From Planctomycetota bacterium (GTDB taxonomy: Bacteria > Planctomycetota > Phycisphaerae > UBA1845 > PWPN01), in NCBI GenBank assembly GCA_029550525.1, contig JAKPHF010000077.1, positions 310,001-374,000 on the forward strand: a stretch of DNA of 64,000 nucleotides. The letters run 5' to 3'. The notes under the pieces were generated by a model. It was not told the origin of the DNA. It did not search any database and saw only the letters and a program-made list of their open reading frames with translations. Made by a program: the position numbers and the translations under genes. Positions 35,898 to 42,415 of this stretch are shown here, one piece after another. Numbering within the stretch: the stretch's first letter is position 1; each line of letters opens with the position of its first letter.

Positions 35898-37283
35898 ATG
35901 GCATCCCAGTGTTGTCCAGCCCGAATCACGCTCGATGAGTGGACGCGGCGGTATGCGCGTCTGCGGGCCGACGGCTTGTCGGAACCGGGCTACGGCGGGC
36001 CGCTGGAACGGCACGTGGATGACGGCGACTCGCGGTTGCTGGGGCTGAAGTTCGACAACTCACCGGCCGCTTTGCGACTGTGGAACCTGCTGCTGACCGA
36101 GGAGGCTCGGCTGCACGAAGCGCGGGCTCGTGGAGCGACCATCGTCGGCGTGATGAAGGATCTGGGCACGGCCGCGATGGTGGCGTGGTCGATTCCCAAC
36201 GTGGTCGCGTTCTATCCCGACGGGGCATGGTGGACGCCCTGCCTGACGGAGCAGAACTCGCGAGTGCTCGCGATCGCCGACTCGCTTGGCCTGGACGAGT
36301 CGTTCTGTCCCGTGCGGGCCATGGTCGGCGCGTTCGTCAACGGCGAGCACTTTCCCATCCCCGATCTGCTGGTTTGCAGTGCGGGTGCGGTGTGCGATGA
36401 CTTCTCGGCCATCGCCCAGCGGCTCGAAGCTCTCGGGCATCCGATCGTCTGGTGGGAGATGCCGCGACGGCGGCGACCCGATCCCGGCGAGCCGGCCATC
36501 GAATTGCCGGGGGGCGGAACGGCGCCTGCCGAACAGGTTCGGATCGTCGAAGCGGAGCTGCGCCGCATCGGACGCATCATGGCCGACGCGGCTGGAGCGA
36601 GCTTGACCGAAGCGAACTTGGTCGAAGGCATCCGTCGAGCGAATCGAGTGCGGGCGTGTCTGCGTGAGCTGCGCGACTTGGTGTTCCTGGCCGATCCCTG
36701 TCCCATGCCGGCCCTCGAAATACTGATCGCCGAGATGCTGGCCATTCATTATTGTTCCGATTACGACGAAAGCTTGGCCGTTATTGAAGGGCTGTTGACC
36801 GAGACGAAGCGACGCGTGGCAGCCGGTCTCGGCGTGCTCGAACCCGGCGCGGCACGGATCTTCTGGGTGAATCCCGTGGCCGACCTGCGGGTGATGAACA
36901 TCGTCGAGGATATCGGCGGACGTATATGTGGCACGGATTACATGATCCTGCATGCCATCGACGCCATTCCCGAAGATGTGCTTCCTTGGCAGGCCCTGGC
37001 GCGAACGGCGCTGGCGGATCCGCTGGTCGGTTCGGCAAGCGATCGCGCGGAGCGCATCTGCCGCGATGCGGTTCGCTATCACGCTCAGGCAGTGGTCGTC
37101 TCACGGATCCCCGGGGCCAGTCACTGTGCCACCGAAGGCGCGGCGATTCGCGAGCTGCTGCGTGATCGGCTGGGGATACCCGTGATTGAGATCGAGGTGC
37201 CGTCCATCACCGACGCCGTCGAGGCCGGACTGCGGACTCGGTTGCAGGCGCTGGTGGAAGCGGCGCGGAGGGAGCGGGCGTGA
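35898..37283 (+). CDS. HgdB-family iron-sulfur protein, third of three (large)
   Basis: 461 residues from ATG 35898, four bases after the previous stop; a GTG at 35880 is an alternative start. Two-domain HgdA/HgdB architecture: first half with DSRLLGLKFDNSPAALRLWN, TIVGVMKDLGTAAMVAWSIP, SFCPVRAMVGAFVNG and PDLLVCSAGAVCDDF; second half with FLADPCPMPALEI, GGRICGTDYMILHA and VSRIPGASHCATEGAAI. The last block is the conserved second-domain Cys motif. It overlaps the activase by 4 nt (GTGA). The combination of three non-identical HgdB proteins in one operon is unusual. Confidence 0.8.
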   Translation: MASQCCPARITLDEWTRRYARLRADGLSEPGYGGPLERHVDDGDSRLLGLKFDNSPAALRLWNLLLTEEARLHEARARGATIVGVMKDLGTAAMVAWSIPNVVAFYPDGAWWTPCLTEQNSRVLAIADSLGLDESFCPVRAMVGAFVNGEHFPIPDLLVCSAGAVCDDFSAIAQRLEALGHPIVWWEMPRRRRPDPGEPAIELPGGGTAPAEQVRIVEAELRRIGRIMADAAGASLTEANLVEGIRRANRVRACLRELRDLVFLADPCPMPALEILIAEMLAIHYCSDYDESLAVIEGLLTETKRRVAAGLGVLEPGAARIFWVNPVADLRVMNIVEDIGGRICGTDYMILHAIDAIPEDVLPWQALARTALADPLVGSASDRAERICRDAVRYHAQAVVVSRIPGASHCATEGAAIRELLRDRLGIPVIEIEVPSITDAVEAGLRTRLQALVEAARRERA

Positions 37284-38047
37284 TCACGTGCGGCATCGAT
37301 GCGGGCTCGCGGGCTATCAAGATCGTGCTGTTCGATGCGCAGCGCCAGGCGGTGCTGGCCGCCGGCGCGGCGGATCAGGGCGTGCAGCAGGATCGGCTGG
37401 CCCGGCAGCTCTACGAGCGGTTGTTGGCCGAGGCCGGCATCGCTCACGAGCAGGTGACCGCGCGGGCCGCCACCGGCTATGGCCGCAACATCATCAGCTT
37501 CGCCGAACGGACGATCACCGAGATCACCTGCCATGCCGTGGGCGTTCACCACGTCTGGCCGGAAGCCCGCACGCTCGTGGACATCGGCGGGCAGGACAGC
37601 AAGGTCGTTCGACTCGGAGCGGACGGCGCGGTTGAGGATTTCGCCATGAACGACCGCTGTGCGGCCGGGACGGGTCGATTCCTTGAGGTGATGGCTCAGC
37701 GGCTCGAACTGCGGCTCGATGAGCTCGGCGACATCGCGGCCCGAAGCACGCAGCCCGCGGTGATCAGCAGCATGTGTGTGGTGTTCGCCGAAACCGAAAT
37801 CATCGGCCTGCTCGCGGCCGGCGCCGATCCCGCCGACATCGTCGCGGGCGTGCAGGCGTCCATCGTTCGGCGGGTGGCGGCGATGGCGGGCCGGCAGGTG
37901 TGCCCACCGGTGGCATTCACCGGCGGCGGAGCGCTGGTCTCGGGGATGGATCGCGCGCTGGCAGCGGCTCTCGAGCAGCCCGTGCGGGTCGTGCCCGCTC
38001 CGCGGATGACCGGCGCGCTGGGCGCGGCCATCCTGGCGGCGCGGTGA
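37280..38047 (+). CDS. 2-hydroxyacyl-CoA dehydratase activase (BadF/BcrA/HgdC ATPase)
   Basis: 255 residues, ASKHA-fold ATPase that passes electrons one at a time, at very low potential, to HgdB-family proteins upon ATP hydrolysis. ITCGIDAGSRAIKIVLFD is the phosphate-1 loop, TLVDIGGQDSKVV phosphate-2, and FTGGGALVSGM the adenosine region. The two Cys that bridge the dimer [4Fe-4S] cluster are in MNDRCAAGTGRFLE and ISSMCVVFAETE. GTG start overlapping the previous stop; normal length. It confirms that the three upstream proteins are activase-dependent. Confidence 0.93.
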   Translation: MITCGIDAGSRAIKIVLFDAQRQAVLAAGAADQGVQQDRLARQLYERLLAEAGIAHEQVTARAATGYGRNIISFAERTITEITCHAVGVHHVWPEARTLVDIGGQDSKVVRLGADGAVEDFAMNDRCAAGTGRFLEVMAQRLELRLDELGDIAARSTQPAVISSMCVVFAETEIIGLLAAGADPADIVAGVQASIVRRVAAMAGRQVCPPVAFTGGGALVSGMDRALAAALEQPVRVVPAPRMTGALGAAILAAR

Positions 38048-38093
38048 GCGGCTCGGAGGATGCGCGGCCTTGGAAAGTGACGCGGTGAACGGA

Positions 38094-39758
38094 ATGGCCA
38101 GGAACATCGAAAAACGCCGTCGAGTGATGCAACGCTCCATGCAGTTGGGGCATTGCATCTGCAATCCCCGGTTGGCCTGCCCGTGCCAGATGCTGCGGAC
38201 GCGCGACATCTGCCAGTGTGCGGGCGAACGGCCCGAGCCGGCGAACGAGCCGGTGCGGCTCACGAGGCTCGTCGAGAAGGCAGGGTGCGCGTCCAAAATC
38301 GATCAGGCAACGTTGCGGCGGGTGCTCGGCGGGATCGACATGCCCAGCGATCCACGTGTGATCATCGGGGCTCCGGCCGGTGATGACGCCGGCGTGTTCC
38401 GCATCGGCGAGGGGCAGGCCTGGGTGCAGACTGTCGATGTGTTCTCGCCTTGCGTAGACGATCCATACCTGTTCGGGCAGATCGCGGCGGCCAACTCGGT
38501 CAGCGATGTGTACGCGATGGGCGGCACGCCGCTGACGGCACTGTCCATCATCGGCTTTCCTGCCGGCGAATTGCCCGAGCCCATCATGCGCGAGATCGTC
38601 CGCGGCGGCGTCGACAAGATGGCCGAGGCCGGTGTGGCGGTGATTGGCGGTCACAGCATCAACGATCACGAGATCAAGGCCGGCTTTGCGGTGACCGGTC
38701 TGGTCGATCCCGATCGCATCCTGAGCAACGCCGCGTGTCGGCCGGGCGATCGGCTGGTGCTCACCAAGCCGCTGGGCACGGGCATTCTCTCGTTCGCCGC
38801 CCAGATCGATCGTGTGCCGCGGGTGGAAGCGGGCGATCCCGTCGAGGCCATCGGCCGATCCATGGCCGCGTTGAATCGGACGGCTGCCGAGTGGATGGTG
38901 CGGCTCGACGCGCATGCCTGCACGGACATTACCGGCTTCGGCATGATCGGGCACGTTGCGGCCATGGCGGCCGCCGGCGACGTGGACATCGAGATCGTCT
39001 GGGACGATGTGCCCTTGTTCGATGGCGTGGTGGAAGCCGTGGCTGCCGGCATCGTGCCCGGCGCCGTCGAGCGGAATCGCGAGTCGTCGCAGCACGCGGT
39101 GGTAGCGGGCGAGGGCGTGACGCCGGGCATGCTGGACATCCTGTTCGACGCTCAGACATCCGGCGGACTGCTCGTCGCGCTGCCGCCCGGGCGGGCGGAG
39201 GAGTACGTCGAGCGGTTGCACGCGGAAGGGATCGCGGCCGCCGCCATCGTCGGGCGCGTGTCGGGGCCGGGGTCTGGCCGCGTGCGCGTTTGCACGAGCG
39301 GCCGCCGTCAGCCGCCAGAGTCCCTGCAGGGATCGGCGGGCTCGTCGACGCAAGCCGGATCGTCAACGCAAGCCGCACATCGGGAGGACTTGAAGATGAG
39401 CGACTGTTGCAATCACGGTGATTCAGCGGGAGGTTCGCCGGCTGCATCCTCGGCCGAAGCGGCCTCGTCAGGACGTGCGTTCGCCGCGTCGGATACCTCC
39501 GAGGCTCGCCGGCGGTTCCAGGAATTCCTGCGGGTGGTCAATCAGCCCGGGGCTCTGGACGCCCATACCAAGCAGGCGATCTCCATCGCCCTGGCGGTGC
39601 TGGCCAAGTGCGAACCCTGCGTGCGCAGCCACATCGCCAAGGCCCGGCAGAAGGGCTTTTCCGATGCGGAAATCGACGAGGCCGCCTGGATGGCTATCTC
39701 ATTCGGCGGCGCACCGCTTATGATGTTCTACGACGGCATCCGGCGGAGTTCGGCATAG
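38094..39758 (+). CDS. selD: selenophosphate synthetase SelD with N-terminal FTR-like motif, open in frame into an AhpD-like domain
   Basis: Makes selenophosphate from selenide and ATP. The SelD core is residues about 54-405: VRLTRLVEKAGCASK (Cys65 nucleophile, Lys68; Cys not Sec), GAPAGDDAGVFR, NSVSDVYAMGGTPLTAL, VIGGHSI and FDAQTSGGLL. Before it, residues 1-50 hold CIC-x5-CPC-x8-CQC; the CPC-x8-CxC part equals the active-site spacing of ferredoxin:thioredoxin reductase and probably binds [4Fe-4S]. After it, a linker with a repeated SSTQA leads without a stop into an AhpD-like domain that also has its own start site (39396). ATG 38094 is my choice; a TTG at 38070 is possible. It is 46 bp after the activase and 112 bp before tRNA-Sec. 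Confidence 0.9.
   Translation: MARNIEKRRRVMQRSMQLGHCICNPRLACPCQMLRTRDICQCAGERPEPANEPVRLTRLVEKAGCASKIDQATLRRVLGGIDMPSDPRVIIGAPAGDDAGVFRIGEGQAWVQTVDVFSPCVDDPYLFGQIAAANSVSDVYAMGGTPLTALSIIGFPAGELPEPIMREIVRGGVDKMAEAGVAVIGGHSINDHEIKAGFAVTGLVDPDRILSNAACRPGDRLVLTKPLGTGILSFAAQIDRVPRVEAGDPVEAIGRSMAALNRTAAEWMVRLDAHACTDITGFGMIGHVAAMAAAGDVDIEIVWDDVPLFDGVVEAVAAGIVPGAVERNRESSQHAVVAGEGVTPGMLDILFDAQTSGGLLVALPPGRAEEYVERLHAEGIAAAAIVGRVSGPGSGRVRVCTSGRRQPPESLQGSAGSSTQAGSSTQAAHREDLKMSDCCNHGDSAGGSPAASSAEAASSGRAFAASDTSEARRRFQEFLRVVNQPGALDAHTKQAISIALAVLAKCEPCVRSHIAKARQKGFSDAEIDEAAWMAISFGGAPLMMFYDGIRRSSA
39396..39758 (+). CDS. AhpD/carboxymuconolactone-decarboxylase-like protein, possible independent start inside the selD frame
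   Basis: CMD/AhpD fold, 120 residues if started at ATG 39396, which has a strong GGGAGG seven nucleotides upstream. ALAVLAKCEPCVRSHIAKARQKG contains the CxxC redox pair of AhpD-like proteins, and AAWMAISFGGAPLMMF is the usual last helix. The N-terminus adds MSDCCNHG, a Cys pair that may bind metal or selenium. Because there is no stop between it and SelD, it could be made both as a fusion and alone. AhpD-like proteins are thiol reductants or peroxidase partners; here a role in selenium handling is inferred from context. Confidence 0.75.
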   Translation: MSDCCNHGDSAGGSPAASSAEAASSGRAFAASDTSEARRRFQEFLRVVNQPGALDAHTKQAISIALAVLAKCEPCVRSHIAKARQKGFSDAEIDEAAWMAISFGGAPLMMFYDGIRRSSA

Positions 39759-39870
39759 TAGTTGTCAGCTAGCAGCTGTGGGCTGTGGGCAGAGAGAAGA
39801 CAGCCCACAGGAGACGGCAGACAGTATATGGCAGACCGCCATGCCGGAACGCCGGTAGCAGGCCCCACGC

Positions 39871-39966
39871 GGAGGTGACAGGTGCCTGGTGGTGCTCCTG
39901 GTCTTCAAAACCAGAGCGCGGCACGCAAGTGTCGCGGGTGGGTTCGATTCCCATTCACCTCCGCCA
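39871..39966 (+). tRNA. selC: tRNA-Sec (anticodon UCA), CCA encoded
   Basis: Eight-base-pair acceptor GGAGGTGA/TCACCTCC with discriminator G and encoded CCA. Anticodon arm CTGGT-CTTCAAA-ACCAG gives anticodon TCA. A long variable arm (GCGGCAC-GCAA-GTGTCGC, 7 bp) and the T arm GTGGG-TTCGATT-CCCAT complete the SelC fold. It lies in the same orientation as selD. It proves that UGA can be decoded as selenocysteine here. Confidence 0.97.
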
Positions 39967-40151
39967 TTCTTTTCGTGGATCCTTTCCGCAGTTGCAGAGC
40001 GGGTGAGCTCCAGTCATTGCACGCGATTTGACGGCGGCGGAGGCCGCGGATTACCGGACGTGGGGGGTGTAATGTTACGTCGCGCGGCGGTTCAGCCGAT
40101 ATGCCGTTCAGCAGGCGTGTGTCATGGCCTGTGAACGCACCGGAGCAAGCG

Positions 40152-40478
40152 ATGGCGGACGATTCCTCACCACTGTTCAGCAGCCTGGCCCAGGATGGCG
40201 ACATGATCGAGCTGGTTCAGCGGTTCGTGGACGATCTGGAGAAGCGGATGGCGGCCATGCAGGCTGCTTTCGAAGCGCACAACCTGGCTGAGATCGCCCA
40301 GATCGCCCACCAGCTGCGAGGCACGGGTGGGAGCCACGGTTTTGACGTTCTCAGCGTCGCGGCCGCGGGGCTGGAGGATGCCGTGCGCAGCAACGAATCG
40401 CTGGACCGGGTTCGGGAAGCCCTGGCCGAATTGACTGTGCTGTGTCACCGAGCGACGGCAGCACCGCCGCCGGCGTGA
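40152..40478 (+). CDS. HPt (histidine phosphotransfer) domain protein
   Basis: 108 residues, a stand-alone four-helix HPt module. The phospho-accepting His is in IAQIAHQLRGTGGSHGFDVLS, matching the H-x-L-[KR]-G-[ST]-[GS] signature. ATG 40152 follows GGAGCAAGCG. It would relay phosphate between a hybrid sensor kinase and a response regulator encoded elsewhere; no partner is adjacent. It ends shortly before a cluster of short repeats. Confidence 0.88.
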   Translation: MADDSSPLFSSLAQDGDMIELVQRFVDDLEKRMAAMQAAFEAHNLAEIAQIAHQLRGTGGSHGFDVLSVAAAGLEDAVRSNESLDRVREALAELTVLCHRATAAPPPA

Positions 40479-40482
40479 AGAA

Positions 40483-40604
40483 TGACACGGCGACGCGGAG
40501 ACGCGGCGAAGGAAGACAGCTATCAGCTTTCAGCTGTCAGCTATGAGGTGCGGCGAGTCAGCTGGACGTCTGGCTCATAGCCCACAGCTCAAAGCTCACA
40601 GCCT
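40483..40604. repeat. short intergenic repeats downstream of the HPt gene
   Basis: A GC-rich block at 40483-40510 (GACACGGCGACGCGGAG onward) is present inverted at 63851-63878 over about 28 bases. It is followed by tandem-like units around TATCAGCTTTCAGCTGTCAG and CACAGCTCAAAGCTCACAG, a motif that recurs near 20338, 42137, 46735 and 60478. Confidence 0.6.
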
Positions 40605-40613
40605 GCTTTCCCA

Positions 40614-42101
40614 TCACACGTTCCCTTCCAGTTTCAGCCGGTACATGCGGGCGAAGGCTTTCATACATCGCGCTTCGCCACGGGTTGCGCAATACAGGAT
40701 CGGGTGCGGCCCCGAATAGATGCTGCAGACGTCATCGACTTTGTCGATGTCCGCGAGCACGCGCGTGGCGCAGCCGCCGGTGGGGGGCGACTTGGGCGAC
40801 TCGACGACCTTACCCGTCCAGCAATGCAGCGTGTCCTGGCCGCTGAGGTACTTGGCGAGCACGATCGGATCGCCCGGCGTCCACTGGACGTCGAGTGCTG
40901 CCGTCTTGGGCAGCTGGTGGAAAAACGGCCGCACGAAGTATTCCTTCGACGGACCGTCGGGGCCCTGGAGCTTCCACGTGCACGTGCAGTGCGCACCGAA
41001 GTAGCGGTTTTCGCTGGTGTCGAACTCCGGGTTGTGCTGGAAGCCGCCGCGATCGAAGAGCCAGCGCCCCAGCATGAGCGTGAGCGTCGCGTTGAAGTCG
41101 TTCTCGCAGCCGCAGGGGGTCAACGCGCCGTTGTTGGTGGCGAAGCTGATGCAGGGCTTGCGGTGCTTGAGCTGGAGACACTCGATGGTGATGGCGTCGG
41201 CACCGTAGCGCTCGATGATCCGGCCGACGGCTTTGTGAGCCCGCATGGCGTCGATGATGTACTCGTCGACGACGTCCATGACTCGCACGGCCTGTTGCTT
41301 GAACTGCATGGCCTGCCGTATCAGCGCATCATCGGGCTTGATGGCGTCGAACTCGTCGTTGAACTCGGCCGCCGGCACTTCGATCACGTCCACGCCGAGC
41401 CGCTCTTCCGTGCTCAGCTCAGGCTCTTTCACACGGCCCGACACGCGAAGCATACGGCTTTGGGCGAGCATCTTGCGGGCGCGGACGGCCCGCAGACCTC
41501 GCTCGATCTCATCCCAGTTTTCGATGGAGTGGATATAGAACAGCCCCTCGGCGTTGCGCAGATAATCCGGCGGCAACTGGTGATTGGAGCCCAGCGAGTG
41601 GTAGACGATGGCGGTCGGAGCGGCCTCGGTCGCGATCTGATGCGACCACTTGGAGAACGTGTTCCAGAAGTTCACCACCAGCGCGGCGTCGGGCCGGCTC
41701 GCCTTGGCCCTCTCGATGAACTCGCGGACCTTGGCCTCCTGCCAGATGCCCTGCGGCTGAAACTCCACCTGCACGCCGAGACGGTCGGCGATCTGGCGAA
41801 TCTTGTCGGTGAATTTGCGTTCCTGCTGCTCGGGTTCGAACTGGTTGCCTGGCCAGGTGAACCAATGGTACTTGGCCCAACTGTCCTCGTTCTGGCCGGC
41901 GTTGACCACGTCCGCGGGCGGATACAGAAAACAGACCATCACCTTGGCCGGTGACTTCTCGCGCGGAGCGAGCGGCAGCGCGAGCCCTCCGGCGGCTTGG
42001 GCTGCTGCCCGACGAACCAGGCCTGCGGCGCCGAGCACGCCCGCGGCAGCCAAGAACTCACGACGATCCAGGGCGAACGGGTTCGAGCAGGATTCACACA
42101 T
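40614..42101 (-). CDS. Tat-exported protein of unknown function (sugar isomerase-like)
   Basis: 495 residues with a twin-arginine signal (DRREFLAAAGVLGAAGLVRR). The mature part (KVMVCFLYPPADVVNAGQNE) and the C-terminal half (PCISFATNNGALTPCGCENDFNATLTLMLG) resemble the fucose/arabinose isomerase-like proteins common in polysaccharide loci of this phylum, but I am not certain of the fold. Several Cys-containing motifs (HCTCTWKLQGPDG, LYCATRGEARCMK) may hold a metal. It lies just downstream of the minus-strand rhamnosidase, separated by a repeat-filled 314-bp gap, and may act in the same glycan pathway. Confidence 0.6.
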   Translation of the reverse strand: MCESCSNPFALDRREFLAAAGVLGAAGLVRRAAAQAAGGLALPLAPREKSPAKVMVCFLYPPADVVNAGQNEDSWAKYHWFTWPGNQFEPEQQERKFTDKIRQIADRLGVQVEFQPQGIWQEAKVREFIERAKASRPDAALVVNFWNTFSKWSHQIATEAAPTAIVYHSLGSNHQLPPDYLRNAEGLFYIHSIENWDEIERGLRAVRARKMLAQSRMLRVSGRVKEPELSTEERLGVDVIEVPAAEFNDEFDAIKPDDALIRQAMQFKQQAVRVMDVVDEYIIDAMRAHKAVGRIIERYGADAITIECLQLKHRKPCISFATNNGALTPCGCENDFNATLTLMLGRWLFDRGGFQHNPEFDTSENRYFGAHCTCTWKLQGPDGPSKEYFVRPFFHQLPKTAALDVQWTPGDPIVLAKYLSGQDTLHCWTGKVVESPKSPPTGGCATRVLADIDKVDDVCSIYSGPHPILYCATRGEARCMKAFARMYRLKLEGNV

Positions 42102-42204
42102 CGATATGTCTCCTTCCTACGCGAGATGTCCGGTATAAATGAGCTACGAGCTCTGAGCCATGAGCTGTGAGCCGGGCAAACGGTCGGCGATCCGCGTCTC
42201 CCAG

Positions 42205-42360
42205 CGAGCGGCGGGGCTTGACCCCGCCGTCTCATTCATCCGTCGGTTTGACTCTCTCTCGTATAAACCAGAGCATGTGCGTCTGTTTACGGCGGTAGCC
42301 GGACCCTGTCAAACTGAGTCCGCCGGGTCAAGCCCGGCGGCTCGCGCTGTGGTTCCTCTC
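42205..42360. repeat. dispersed intergenic repeat (GGGGCTTGACCCCGCC type)
   Basis: GCGGGGCTTGACCCCGCCG, then a region ending AAACTGAGTCCGCCGGGTCAA and GCCCGGCGGCTCGCG. Nearly the same two modules occur at 63714-63835. The palindromic core can fold as a hairpin. It occupies most of the 42102-42415 gap; the rest has a copy of the TATGAGCTGTGAG motif (42137-42172). No gene is seen in this gap. Confidence 0.65.
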
Positions 42361-42415
42361 GGATGAAGGCCGTATTGCCCCATCTGAGGCCGGCGGGACG
42401 CCACCTCCTGGGGGA

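Noticed and set aside
38280-38300. SelD as a selenoprotein.
   Set aside because: The nucleophile position is an ordinary TGC Cys (KAGCASK); no in-frame TGA is present.
39396-39758. AhpD-like protein as a selenoprotein.
   Set aside because: The redox motif is CEPC, encoded by two normal Cys codons.
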